Notes: a model not told the origin generated them from the sequence alone. DNA of 64,000 bases from Rhizobium indicum (GCF_005862305.2 NZ_CP054022.1:1054001-1118000); one strand, 5' to 3'; positions 43,951 to 53,116 are shown, counted from the first letter of the stretch. Made by a program: numbers and translations.

Positions 43951-46900
43951 AAGGCCTCACGTCCTTCTGGCAACCGATAGCTTCGATCCCTCCGGGATGG
44001 GCGAACATATGCTCGCGCTCGGCCGCGGTTTGAGCGAACGCTGGAATGTCACCATCGCAGTGATGTCCGAGGATCCAACGGGCTTGTTGGCGCGCGCCGC
44101 GCGCGTCGGGCTTGCGGTGAAGCTGATCCAGGATACAGGCGAGTTTCACGAGTGGCTGTCGAGATCCAGCGTCGATATCCTGCACGTCCACGCAGGGATC
44201 GGATGGGAGGGCCACGATCTGGCGGCGGCGGCCGATGCCCGCGCCATCCCAATCATACGCACCGAGCACCTTCCATATCTTCTCAGCGACCCGGAGCAAA
44301 TCGACCATTATCGACGCGAAACCGAGAGATTGGCGCATCTCATCGTCGTTTCCGAAGCCTCGCGGCAGAGCTTCTGTGAGGCACAGGTCGCGCCCTCGCG
44401 TTTGACGGTGGTTCGAAACGGCATCTTTCCGCTGCTGCCCGCGCGATCTGCCACCGCTTTCGCGCGGGAACTCGACCTTGTCGGAAAAACGGTCCTTTTG
44501 ACGGTCGCCCGTTTCACCGAGCAGAAAGACCAGGCGTCGCTGGTGCGCGCCTTGCCGGCAGTCTTGAAGGATCACCCGTCCGTTGTCTTGCTTTTTGTTG
44601 GGACGGGGCCAGAGGAAGAGCGCGTCAGGGCCCTCGTCAAGGAGTTGGACGTGAGCGATCACGTCCAGTTTCTGGGGCACAGATCCGATGTCGCCGACGC
44701 CATGGCAATCGCTGATCTCTTCATTCTTACATCGCATTTCGAGGGCCTTCCGCTGGCCGTTCTGGAGGCCATGTCGCTTGCCGTGCCCGTGATTGCAACA
44801 CGCATTGGCGGGACGGTGGAGGCGCTCGGCGATGATCATCCCTATTTCACCGAGCCGGGCAATCCAGCGGCGATTGCTGCCGTCATCCATCAAGCGCTGG
44901 CCGATCCTCATCGTCTGGCGGCAAGCGGCCGGGCCGGCCTTGAACGTTTCAAACGGGACTTTTCCGTCTTTCGAATGGCTGCCGAGACCGGGGCCGTCTA
45001 CGAGCGGTTCCTGACCCAGCCGGGAAACCAAACACAAAAGGACACTTCCATGGAAAAAACACGGCTGGGCTTCATCGGTGTCGGAGGTATCGCGCGCCGG
45101 CACCTGGACATTCTGGCGAGCTTCGACGATGTCGAACTCGTGGCATTTGCCGACCCCGATCTTGGCCGGGCCGACGAGGCGGCGATGCGCTTCGGTGCGA
45201 GATCGTTCGGGCATCATCGCGAAATGCTCGATACGCAACAGCTTGATGCGGTCTATATCTGCATCCCGCCTTTTGCCCATGGCGAGCCCGAACGCGATCT
45301 CATCCAGCGCCACATCCCGTTTTTTGTCGAAAAGCCGGTGTCGCTGAGCCTGGCGCAGGCCGAAGACATCGCTGCGGGGGTAGCCGACGCCAACCTCGTA
45401 ACGGCTGTCGGCTATCATTGGCGCTATCTTGATATCGTCGACGAGGCCAAAAGCCTGTTAGCAGACAATCCCGCGCAGCTTCTGTCAGGCTACTGGCTCG
45501 ACTCGACACCCCCGCCGGAATGGTGGTGGAAAGCGGACAAATCAGGCGGTCAGATGGTCGAACAGGCAACCCATCTGCTCGATCTCGCCCGGTGGCTCAT
45601 CGGCGACGTCACGGAAGTCTACGGACGCGCTGGCTACAAGGACAGACCGGATTTTCCAGGCCTGGACGTACCGACGGTAACGACGGCGAGCCTTACCTTT
45701 GAAACGGGCGTGGTCGCCAATATAGCTTCCACCTGCCTTCTCGGCTGGAGCCATCGGGTCGGATTGCACATTTTTGCCGACAGGCTGGCGATCGAGTTGA
45801 CCGACCGTGAGATCATGGTCGATGTCGGACGAGGACGCCCGGTGCGCACCGCCGACGGTGATCCGGTCTGGCGCGAGGACCGCGATTTTATCGATGCCGT
45901 ACGTGGTGGCGAAAACCGCATCCGGTGCCCCTACGGCGACGCTGTAGCAACCCACCGTCTTGCCCTGGCCGTGGTGTCCTCGGCCCGCAGTGGGTCGGTC
46001 GTGCATCTCGACCCCTCCGGGATTAGACGGACTCAACCAGCGCCGCTGCAGCCGCAGCCGCGGCCGCCGGAGGGGCTTCCACCCGGCCATCGCAAGATTC
46101 GCTCGCTTGGCGTCGAGGCACCGGGCCGTGCTTATTTCTTCGACTATGAGGAAGGCCCGCCGGCCAACGGCCACTTGCGGCTTGAAACGCTGTTCACTGG
46201 TCTGTCCGCGGGCACCGAACTGACCTTCCTGAAGAACACCAATCCTTATTTCCGTTCCCGCTTCGATGGCGGGCGCGGCGTCTTTATCGAAAACGAGCCC
46301 GACCTGCATTATCCCGTTCCATTCCTCGGCTACATGGAGGTCGCGCGCGTTTCGCAGTCGCGTGCACATGGTTTCTCCGAGGGCGCGGTGCTCGCGGCGA
46401 GCTATGGTCATAAGACCGGCCATACGGCAGATCCGTTTCACGATCTCTTGGTCCAGGTGCCCCCGGACCTCGATCCCCTGCTCGGCATCTTCGTCGCCCA
46501 GATGGGGCCGATCGCCGCCAACGGCATCCTCCATGCCGACGCGGAAACGTTCGGGGCGAATGTCCCCGCACTCGGTGCGGGTGTCGCCGGTCGTCCGGTG
46601 ATCGTTCTCGGGGCCGGCACCGTCGGTCTGATGACGGCGCTCTTTGCCCGCGTGCTTGGCGCCTCCGACGTGGTGATCACCGACCCCTCCGACTTTCGCC
46701 GGAAAAAGGCGGAGGCAATGGGGCTGACCGCGATGACGGAAGATCAGGCTTGGCAGCATGCCAAGGCGCGCTGGCATGACGGGACGATGGGACGCGGTGC
46801 CGATCTCGCGTTTCAGACACGAGCGCATCCCGGCAGCCTGCATACGGCGCTCAAGGCTTTGCGGCCGCAGGGTACTGTGATCGATCTTGCCTTCTACCAG

Positions 46901-47179
46901 CACGGAGCGGATGCCTTGAGACTTGGCGAAGAATTCCACCACAATGGCCTGAACATTCGGTGCGCTCAAATCAACCGCGTTCCCCGCGGGCTCGCTCCTC
47001 TCTGGGATCGGCGCCGGCTTGCGCGTGCGACGGTCGACCTCCTTGCCTCGGACGGAACAACGATCCGTGAGCACATGGTCACCCACGTCGTCCCTATTGA
47101 CGAGGCACCATCCTTCCTCGCCGATCTGGTCGAGAACCGACCGGAGTTCCTGCAAATAGTCTTCAAGGTTGGCGAATGA
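43943..47179 (+). CDS. Three-module protein: glycosyltransferase - Gfo/Idh/MocA oxidoreductase - medium-chain dehydrogenase
   Basis: Protein of 1078 residues. Residues 1-368: GT4 glycosyltransferase (HVHAGIGWEGHDLAAA, LTVARFTEQKDQASLVRAL, HFEGLPLAVLEAMSLAVPVI with E-x7-E). Residues 370-695: Gfo/Idh/MocA NAD(P)-oxidoreductase (LGFIGVGGIARRHLDI, CIPPFAHGEPER, VEKPVSLSLAQAEDIA). A proline-rich linker (about 697-715) leads to a medium-chain dehydrogenase (TLFTGLSAGTELTFLKN, VIVLGAGTVGLMTALFARVL), BchC-like and without the usual zinc cysteines. Overlaps its neighbours by 8 and 4 bases. An in-frame ATG at 45050 with AAAGGA upstream could also yield the oxidoreductase part alone. Confidence 0.93.
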   Translation: MTKRPHVLLATDSFDPSGMGEHMLALGRGLSERWNVTIAVMSEDPTGLLARAARVGLAVKLIQDTGEFHEWLSRSSVDILHVHAGIGWEGHDLAAAADARAIPIIRTEHLPYLLSDPEQIDHYRRETERLAHLIVVSEASRQSFCEAQVAPSRLTVVRNGIFPLLPARSATAFARELDLVGKTVLLTVARFTEQKDQASLVRALPAVLKDHPSVVLLFVGTGPEEERVRALVKELDVSDHVQFLGHRSDVADAMAIADLFILTSHFEGLPLAVLEAMSLAVPVIATRIGGTVEALGDDHPYFTEPGNPAAIAAVIHQALADPHRLAASGRAGLERFKRDFSVFRMAAETGAVYERFLTQPGNQTQKDTSMEKTRLGFIGVGGIARRHLDILASFDDVELVAFADPDLGRADEAAMRFGARSFGHHREMLDTQQLDAVYICIPPFAHGEPERDLIQRHIPFFVEKPVSLSLAQAEDIAAGVADANLVTAVGYHWRYLDIVDEAKSLLADNPAQLLSGYWLDSTPPPEWWWKADKSGGQMVEQATHLLDLARWLIGDVTEVYGRAGYKDRPDFPGLDVPTVTTASLTFETGVVANIASTCLLGWSHRVGLHIFADRLAIELTDREIMVDVGRGRPVRTADGDPVWREDRDFIDAVRGGENRIRCPYGDAVATHRLALAVVSSARSGSVVHLDPSGIRRTQPAPLQPQPRPPEGLPPGHRKIRSLGVEAPGRAYFFDYEEGPPANGHLRLETLFTGLSAGTELTFLKNTNPYFRSRFDGGRGVFIENEPDLHYPVPFLGYMEVARVSQSRAHGFSEGAVLAASYGHKTGHTADPFHDLLVQVPPDLDPLLGIFVAQMGPIAANGILHADAETFGANVPALGAGVAGRPVIVLGAGTVGLMTALFARVLGASDVVITDPSDFRRKKAEAMGLTAMTEDQAWQHAKARWHDGTMGRGADLAFQTRAHPGSLHTALKALRPQGTVIDLAFYQHGADALRLGEEFHHNGLNIRCAQINRVPRGLAPLWDRRRLARATVDLLASDGTTIREHMVTHVVPIDEAPSFLADLVENRPEFLQIVFKVGE

Positions 47180-49473
47180 CCATCGAACCGACGCCCATCC
47201 GGATCCTCTTCGTCTTCGCCTGGCTGGTCGTCGGCGGGGAGGAGACCGAAGTGCGGCTGCTGGCCAAACACCTTGATCGCCGCCGTTACCGCATCGACGT
47301 CGTGGCCTGCTTCAAAAAGCCCGGCATGCCCGAGCAGACCCATGTACAGCTCCGCTCCCTCGGGATCGACGTCGACACCACACCCTACGACTTGTCGTTT
47401 AACGACACGGTCGGCTACCTTGCCGGGAAAATCTCGAGCTACGACGTCGTCATCTCCTGTCAGAACGTCGCGGATATCTATCCTGCGTTGGAGCGCCTGC
47501 ATCTTCGCCCGCCGCTGATCGAACATGGCGGGCTCGTTTCTGAAGCACTGGCCGGCCCCAAACATTTGACGACCCGCTACGTCGGCGTATGCCGTTCCAT
47601 CCGCGACGCCGCCGCAGCGCGGATGCCGGGACGCGAGCATGATGCGCTTGAGATCCCCTCGATGGTCGACCTCTCGGCGTTCGATCCAGTTCTGCGGGGG
47701 CCGACCCGTAGCGCTCTGGGGATTGCCGAGGACGAGGTTCTGATTGGCTGGGTCGGCCGGCTCGACCCCAAGAAGAACGTCGAGGATTTTATCGAAGCCG
47801 CTGCTCTGGTGAGTGTCGCGGCCAAGCATGCCAGGTTCATGATCGTCGGTGGCCCGGACGCCTTCGTGCCGGACTATGCGATCCAACTCAAGGCCTTGGC
47901 GGCCCAACGCGGGCTCGGCGGTGTGCTTCAGTTTCTGGGCGACCGGAAGGATATCCCTGCCCTCATGGCGTCATTTGATATCTTTGCCTGGCTTTCAAGC
48001 GGAGAAGGCATGCCGCATGTCATTGCAGAGGCCGGTGCAGCAGCCCTCCCGGTGATCGCAACGCCCGACAACGGCGCGAAGCAGCAGATTGACGACCACG
48101 TATCTGGTCTGTTCGTCCCCTATCGGGATGCCACCGCCGTGGCCGGACAGATGATCGCTCTTTTGCGGGACACGCGGCGTCGACATGCACTTGGCACCGC
48201 ACTACGGCGGAAGGTGGAGAACACCTATTCAATCGAGGCGGTTTTGCCGCAGTGGGAGCAGCTGCTGGCGGATGTCTGCGGCAAGGGCAAGGCGGCCGGT
48301 CCGACCGGTCTGTTCCGGTCATTTCTGCAGGGCGGTTTCGAATGCTCGACCCATCGGCTTCGGCCGCGGGAAGGTGAGACCAAGGGCCGCCGTCTCGACA
48401 TGATAGCCGCCGTCAGCCACGATCGCTACGCCGAAGAGGACTACCGTCAACTTCTAGGCCTGGGGATCCGCACAGTGCGCGACGGCTTTAGATGGCACCT
48501 GATCGAGAAATCCGGTGGCTATGACTGGTCGAGCGTGCGACCGATGATACGGGCGGCCGCGATGACCGGCACGCAGGTCATCTGGGATCTGCTGCATTAT
48601 GGCTGGCCGGACGATCTCGACATCTGGTCGCCGCGTTTTGTCGATCGCTTCGCCGCCTTCGCCCGCGCTTGCGCAAAGCTGGTGCGCGAGGAGTGCGACA
48701 GTGTTCCCTTTTATTGCCCAGTCAATGAGATTTCGTTTTTCTCCTGGGGCGGCGGCGATGCGGGCTATCTGAATCCGTTTGCCAATGGCCGGGGCTTCGA
48801 ATTGAAAGTGCAGCTGGCGCGCGCCGCAATCGCTGCGATGGACGAAATCAGTTCAGTTGACCAGCGGGCGCGCTTCGTTCACTGCGAGCCGGTGATCAAT
48901 GTCACCGCGCATCCCTCACGGCCCGAAGACAGGGGTATTGCCGAAGGTCACCGCCAATCGCAATACCAGGCGTGGGATCTCATCGGCGGTCGATTGTGGC
49001 CGCAGATCGGGGGAAGCGAGCGCTATCTCGACGTCATCGGCGTGAATTATTACTTCAACAACCAGTGGATTCATGGAGGCACACCGATCGACATCGGGCA
49101 CGAGCTATACAAGCCCCTCAATGAGATTTTGCGCCAGACTTTCGCGCGATACGGCAGGCCGATCCTCATCGCCGAGACCGGTATCGAGAACGAGCGACGC
49201 GCGACTTGGTTCGAATATGTTGTTGGCCAAGCTTCCCTGGCAATGCAGTCTGGCGTTCCGCTGGAGGGACTATGCCTCTATCCGATCGTAGATCATCCGG
49301 GCTGGGACAATGGCCGCCAGTGCGCAAATGGCGTTCTTTCGACGGAGGTCACGGCATCCGGACGAACTGCATACGCACCGCTTGCGACCGCTATTCAAGC
49401 GGCGCGAGCTGGAATGCCTTTCGCAACCGATCGAGGCGGCCAAAAATTCATCCCGTCGCGAGCCGCCCGATGA
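47176..49473 (+). CDS. Glycosyltransferase-glycoside hydrolase (GH1-like) fusion
   Basis: Protein of 765 residues. Residues about 1-390: GT4 glycosyltransferase (FAWLVVGGEETEVRLLAKHL, WVGRLDPKKNVEDFIEAAAL, EGMPHVIAEAGAAALPVIAT). Residues about 400-750: TIM-barrel hydrolase resembling family 1 beta-glucosidases, with acid/base Glu518 in CPVNEISFFSWGG and nucleophile Glu667 in ILIAETGIENE. Both catalytic glutamates are present. Its start overlaps the preceding stop as ATGA. A hydrolase joined to a transferase could trim, proofread or transglycosylate the product. Last gene of the cluster. Confidence 0.9.
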   Translation: MTIEPTPIRILFVFAWLVVGGEETEVRLLAKHLDRRRYRIDVVACFKKPGMPEQTHVQLRSLGIDVDTTPYDLSFNDTVGYLAGKISSYDVVISCQNVADIYPALERLHLRPPLIEHGGLVSEALAGPKHLTTRYVGVCRSIRDAAAARMPGREHDALEIPSMVDLSAFDPVLRGPTRSALGIAEDEVLIGWVGRLDPKKNVEDFIEAAALVSVAAKHARFMIVGGPDAFVPDYAIQLKALAAQRGLGGVLQFLGDRKDIPALMASFDIFAWLSSGEGMPHVIAEAGAAALPVIATPDNGAKQQIDDHVSGLFVPYRDATAVAGQMIALLRDTRRRHALGTALRRKVENTYSIEAVLPQWEQLLADVCGKGKAAGPTGLFRSFLQGGFECSTHRLRPREGETKGRRLDMIAAVSHDRYAEEDYRQLLGLGIRTVRDGFRWHLIEKSGGYDWSSVRPMIRAAAMTGTQVIWDLLHYGWPDDLDIWSPRFVDRFAAFARACAKLVREECDSVPFYCPVNEISFFSWGGGDAGYLNPFANGRGFELKVQLARAAIAAMDEISSVDQRARFVHCEPVINVTAHPSRPEDRGIAEGHRQSQYQAWDLIGGRLWPQIGGSERYLDVIGVNYYFNNQWIHGGTPIDIGHELYKPLNEILRQTFARYGRPILIAETGIENERRATWFEYVVGQASLAMQSGVPLEGLCLYPIVDHPGWDNGRQCANGVLSTEVTASGRTAYAPLATAIQAARAGMPFATDRGGQKFIPSRAAR

Positions 49474-49659
49474 CAATGGGACGGCAAATTTACCCTTACG
49501 CGCGGACCAGCGTCTCGTCATGCGCCGACCGCTAGGCAGGATACAGCGGTCCTCGTCAAGCGGCTGCGCATCATAAGATAAGTTGGTTATGCGGGAACAA
49601 TTCCTCGACGCGTGAGTACGACGTCACCACGCACTCGAGAACTCAAAGGAGTTCAATCC

Positions 49660-50571
49660 ATGTCAAAACTCGCCACCAACCGAATACCCGGCGACGTCGC
49701 ACATACTGTCGATCCTTCCCTAACATCATTCACCAACATTGCATGGGGAGCCGTGTTTGCCGGTGTCGTTCTCGCTCTTGCCACACAGCTCCTTCTAAAT
49801 CTGCTCGGCGTTGGCATTGGTGCGGCTGTCCTCGATCCGGCGACCTCGGACAATCCGGCGGCCAGCACGTTCTCGATTGTCGGCGGCCTCTGGTTCGTCG
49901 TCGCCGGCATCATCGCATCCTTCATCGGTGCCTATGTTGCCGCGAGGCTTTCCGGCAGACCAAGCAAATCCACGGGCGGCTATCATGGGGTCACATCCTG
50001 GGCCGTGACCACGCTTGTCGTTCTCTTTCTTCTGACAACGTCGGTGGGTTCGCTCGTCGGGGGTGCGTTCCGCGGCCTGTCGAGTATCGTCGGCGGAGTT
50101 GGCCAGACGGTCGCAACGGCTGCGACCGCGGCCGCTCCGGCGTTGGCCACAGCAACCGACCCGATGGGCACCATCGAACAGCAGATCAGAAATGCCAGCG
50201 GAGGCAACGATCCTGCGGCTCTGCAGACTGCAGCGGTCTCCGCCATGACGGCGGTTGCCACCGGAGATCAGTCGAAGATAGACGATGCCAAAACACGTGC
50301 CGCCGACGCCCTGGCCAAGGCCCAGAACATCCCAGTCGATCAGGCACGGGCGAAGGTGGATGAATACGAGGCCAGCTACAGAGCTTCGGTCGAACAGACG
50401 AAGCAGCAAGCGTTGGCCGCAGCCCAGACGGCGACGAAAGTCGTGTCACGGGGTGCGCTTCTGGGTTTCCTCGCGCTCATGCTCGGCGCAATCGCAGCCT
50501 GGTTCGGCGGCACGGCCGGCACCAAGCCCGCTTTGTTTGTCGAAGAACACACTTCCACCCAACGGCTTTAA
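49660..50571 (+). CDS. Multi-pass membrane protein (PhnA-like), stress-associated
   Basis: Protein of 303 residues: N-terminal helices (WGAVFAGVVLALATQLLLNL, IVGGLWFVVAGIIASFIGAY, VTTLVVLFLLTTSVGSL), a long alanine-rich periplasmic or cytoplasmic region with AQNIPVDQARAKVDEYEASY, and a last helix GALLGFLALMLGAIAAWFGG. Such proteins are common beside YciE/YciF and BON genes in rhizobia; function unknown. ATG 49660 follows AAAGGAG. The yciE/yciF-like gene starts 23 bases after its stop, so they probably share a transcript. Confidence 0.75.
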   Translation: MSKLATNRIPGDVAHTVDPSLTSFTNIAWGAVFAGVVLALATQLLLNLLGVGIGAAVLDPATSDNPAASTFSIVGGLWFVVAGIIASFIGAYVAARLSGRPSKSTGGYHGVTSWAVTTLVVLFLLTTSVGSLVGGAFRGLSSIVGGVGQTVATAATAAAPALATATDPMGTIEQQIRNASGGNDPAALQTAAVSAMTAVATGDQSKIDDAKTRAADALAKAQNIPVDQARAKVDEYEASYRASVEQTKQQALAAAQTATKVVSRGALLGFLALMLGAIAAWFGGTAGTKPALFVEEHTSTQRL

Positions 50572-50593
50572 TCACCACCGGAAAGGAAACCTG

Positions 50594-51088
50594 ATGTCTA
50601 TCGAACCGAAAAATCTCAGCGATCTTCTCTACGAAACCCTCAAGGACATTTACTTTGCCGAAAATCAGATCCTAACCGCCTTGCCGAAAATGGCAGAAGC
50701 GGCCCGGTCTCCTGACCTCAAGCAGGCTTTCCAGACCCATTGGGAGCAAACCGAGGGGCAGGTCAAACGTTTGGAACAGATCTTTGAACTGATTGGCCAG
50801 CCAGCGAAGCAGAAAACCTGTAGTGCCATCCTCGGAATGATCGAGGAAGGGAAGGAGATGATGGAAGAGTTTAAGGGAACCCCCGCTCTTGACCCCGGCC
50901 TTCTAGCCGCCGCCCAAGCGATTGAGCATTACGAAATCAGCCGCTATGGCACCATGCTTTCTTGGGCAAGGACGCTCGGCCAGGACGAGGTTGCCGAGCT
51001 TCTCGGCCAGACACTCGACGAAGAAGAGTCGACCGACGAGCTACTATCGGAAATCGCCGAAACCGCGGTCAATGCAGCTGCCGCATGA
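50594..51088 (+). CDS. YciE/YciF ferritin-like protein (DUF892), copy 1
   Basis: Four-helix-bundle protein of 164 residues: LYETLKDIYFAENQILTALP (first helix with Glu ligand), HWEQTEGQVKRLEQIFELIG, EEGKEMMEEFKG and AIEHYEISRYGTMLSWARTL (E-x-x-H type di-metal ligands). It is stress induced in other Proteobacteria; it may store or oxidise iron. Closely related to copy 2 at 54544-55044. ATG 50594 follows GGAAAGGAAAC. Likely second gene of an operon with the membrane protein upstream. Confidence 0.92.
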   Translation: MSIEPKNLSDLLYETLKDIYFAENQILTALPKMAEAARSPDLKQAFQTHWEQTEGQVKRLEQIFELIGQPAKQKTCSAILGMIEEGKEMMEEFKGTPALDPGLLAAAQAIEHYEISRYGTMLSWARTLGQDEVAELLGQTLDEEESTDELLSEIAETAVNAAAA

Positions 51089-51096
51089 AAGCTCTC

Positions 51097-51119
51097 GCGC
51101 GCGCCGCATCGGCGCGCGC
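51097..51119 (+). repeat. GC-rich hairpin after the first yciE/yciF-like gene
   Basis: Perfect 10-base stem (GCGCGCGCCG at 51097-51106, CGGCGCGCGC at 51110-51119) with a 3-base loop, 8 bases after the stop. No T run follows, so it is either a weak terminator or an mRNA-end protecting hairpin. Confidence 0.6.
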
Positions 51120-51446
51120 CTGAGGAAGCAGACTCACTCAAAAATCTGTCGGGTTAAATATCGCCGACAATATCAGCAAGGAAAATAACGGATCTGCTTC
51201 GAAACCGGCGCCGGATGTGGCCACGTGCAGCGGCGGCACGGCGACCGTTAGTCCCTGCCAACACAACCGCGATGATGGGAGCCCCCTCTGCTTTGCCGTA
51301 GGCCCATGCGTAGAAGGCGTCAGGGGACGACCTGATCCTCCCGGAGATTCGGCACCCTTTGATCGAATGGAAACCAGCCCTTAGCGTCAGTCGCTGAAGC
51401 TGCAATGCATGCGCGGTGACAGGCCCTATGGTGGGAGTGGGTTACT
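51120..51446. other. Gap between convergent genes, decayed sequence
   Basis: No supported gene. On the minus strand a short coding-like stretch (FYAWAYGKAEGAPIIAVVLA) near 51240-51330 has neither start nor family and may be debris. Confidence 0.35.
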
Positions 51447-52166
51447 CTAGGGCTGCGCGTAGCGCGCTTGCAGCAACACCCGGTACTCATGTTCAGGCTG
51501 CCCATAGGACCCCGCGGAATATTCCTCCAGTCCCGGTCGATCTCTGAGAACAACGCGTCCACGGTCCGACCGAATTAGCCCCTCTCCCTCCAACATATGC
51601 AAGGCGGTGGTCACGCTTGGCCGTCGGACGGCCAGCATCAAGGAGATAAACTGGTGCGTGATAGGCATATTGTCCGTTACAAGTCGATCGTGGCACATCA
51701 AGAGCCATCTCGCTAAACGTTGATCGATTTTGAATGCTGCATTTGCAAGGGCGGTATAGGCCACCTGCGCTGCAAACACATAGAGGTAGCGGGACAACAG
51801 GTCTGCAAAAACTCTATTGTCGGCAACGATTTCCTGAAACAGCCCGACTGGAAGGCGATGTGCAAATCCTTCAACCTGGATCACGATATCGTACGGGTTG
51901 GTATTTGCCCCCACCGATGACGCAGTGGGCGCAAATCCTTCTCGCCCAAACATGCCGGCCTCCGCTTTTAGGCCGCTATCCGAGACAGCCAAAACGGAAC
52001 CGATGCCCGCCGACAGAAAATAGACTGACTTCAGCGGCTCTCCCGCCTGCGCGATCTGATAACCTTGAGGTAGGAACACCCTTTCCAAGCGCTCGGCGAA
52101 AGACCGGCGCTCTTCGTCTGGAAGCAATTTGATCAATCCGTTGTCGCATCCCGGCTGGCCTTCCAT
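51447..52166 (-). CDS. Crp/Fnr family transcriptional regulator
   Basis: Protein of 239 residues. N-terminal cyclic-nucleotide-binding-type beta barrel (LPQGYQIAQAGEPLKSVYFL, AEAGMFGREGFAP), dimerisation helix (NAAFKIDQRLARWLLMCHDR) and C-terminal helix-turn-helix (ITHQFISLMLAVRRPSVTTA, EGEGLIRSDRGRVVLRD). It lacks the conserved cAMP-contact arginine motif and Fnr cysteine cluster, so the signal is unknown. Similar regulators in rhizobia respond to stress or low oxygen. Stands alone on the minus strand, facing the stress genes. Confidence 0.9.
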   Translation of the reverse strand: MEGQPGCDNGLIKLLPDEERRSFAERLERVFLPQGYQIAQAGEPLKSVYFLSAGIGSVLAVSDSGLKAEAGMFGREGFAPTASSVGANTNPYDIVIQVEGFAHRLPVGLFQEIVADNRVFADLLSRYLYVFAAQVAYTALANAAFKIDQRLARWLLMCHDRLVTDNMPITHQFISLMLAVRRPSVTTALHMLEGEGLIRSDRGRVVLRDRPGLEEYSAGSYGQPEHEYRVLLQARYAQP

Positions 52167-52302
52167 CTTGCGACCCCTGTTATGACGCGCGGCTCGCCCG
52201 CCGTTTTGAATGTCCCACAGCCCCTATCGGCTATGGCCCATCCTGACGCAATTCCCAGCGTAAGGGAATGATCGAGGTCATCCGATCCGAAAGGATGATA
52301 CG

Positions 52303-52548
52303 TCAGTGAACCGTCGAATTCACTATGGTGTAGCGGGCAATTTCTGGCCGAAGCTCGAAAGTCCGCCGGAGAAGCCGGGCAGCCTCGTCCATCACAAGGA
52401 CGACGTCCGTCAACTTTTCGATTTCAATGCGAAGACTGTAGGCCTCGAACTCGTCGAGTCCTGCTGCCAGCAGTCGCCTCGCTGCGTCGATCAGGCGTTC
52501 GGTGCGATCGACGACGTCGAGACTATTCTTGATGATGGTTTCGAGCAT
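52303..52548 (-). CDS. Small helical protein of unknown function
   Basis: Protein of 81 residues beginning MLETIIKNSLDVVDRTERLI and running as a continuous helix (ARRLLAAGLDEFEAYSLRIE, IEKLTDVVLVMDEAARLLRR). ATG 52548 is preceded by a GAGGGG site and no signal peptide is present. Charge pattern suggests a coiled-coil or helical-bundle protein. No family recognised. Confidence 0.6.
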   Translation of the reverse strand: MLETIIKNSLDVVDRTERLIDAARRLLAAGLDEFEAYSLRIEIEKLTDVVLVMDEAARLLRRTFELRPEIARYTIVNSTVH

Positions 52549-52614
52549 GCGTTTTCCCCTCGCTTGCAAGTCAAGCGTGGCGGAGAATCGCCTTATGCGC
52601 AATCCCGAAAGGAC

Positions 52615-53028
52615 CTAGATCCGGTCTCGTACCCTGTCATAAAGATCGCGCATCTCGTCGAGCGCGCGGTCGTAACGCGAACGAGGCGGCGCCGAGCGGG
52701 AGCCTCCTATAGCAAAGGCGATCGCCCCGACGGCGGCTGCGATCGCGATCATCGTCGAAACAGGGTACAACTTCACCGTCGCTTGCGTCTGCCTCGCAGC
52801 CTCACGCGCGCCGCCCTTGATAGTCTGGGCGGCATCCGACACCTGCTTCTGTAACGTTTCAAGCTGCCTGCGGAGGGCGCCGAGTTCTTCGCGAGGATCA
52901 TAATCGGGCTGGACAGGGACGCCGACCTGTCCAGTCGCAGTATCCACGACGCCCTTCGGCACTGGACTGGCGATCTTCGCAGCGGTGGCTTCGAGCGTAG
53001 CAGATTTACCTGGCTTACGAGGTGGCAT
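52615..53028 (-). CDS. DUF883-like membrane-anchored stress protein
   Basis: Protein of 137 residues: basic N-terminus, coiled-coil region (ELGALRRQLETLQKQVSDAA), amphipathic TIKGGAREAARQTQATVKL, one transmembrane helix (VSTMIAIAAAVGAIAFAIGG) and a short charged tail. The order resembles ElaB/YqjD/DUF883 proteins that bind inactive ribosomes at the membrane in stationary phase. The match is at the level of layout, so the assignment is tentative. Confidence 0.65.
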   Translation of the reverse strand: MPPRKPGKSATLEATAAKIASPVPKGVVDTATGQVGVPVQPDYDPREELGALRRQLETLQKQVSDAAQTIKGGAREAARQTQATVKLYPVSTMIAIAAAVGAIAFAIGGSRSAPPRSRYDRALDEMRDLYDRVRDRI

Positions 53029-53116
53029 ATGTGTCCTCCAGACATTTGTTCACGGGTAAAGATGGGGCTGTGCCGTCGGAGGGCAAGCCTCTGGCAAAGG
53101 CGTCCGGCCAGCAGCA

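Noticed and set aside
43814..45418. Antisense open frame of about 534 codons
   Set aside because: Shadow of the glycosyltransferase module on the other strand; no family character.
45542..47155. Long antisense open frame (about 537 codons) opposite the three-module protein
   Set aside because: It mirrors the codon structure of a well-supported gene, has no recognisable motif and no ribosome site; typical of GC-rich DNA.
49580..49620. EcfG-like promoter before the PhnA-like membrane protein (GGGAACAATT)
   Set aside because: A GGAAC box is present, but no CGTT lies 16-17 bases downstream.
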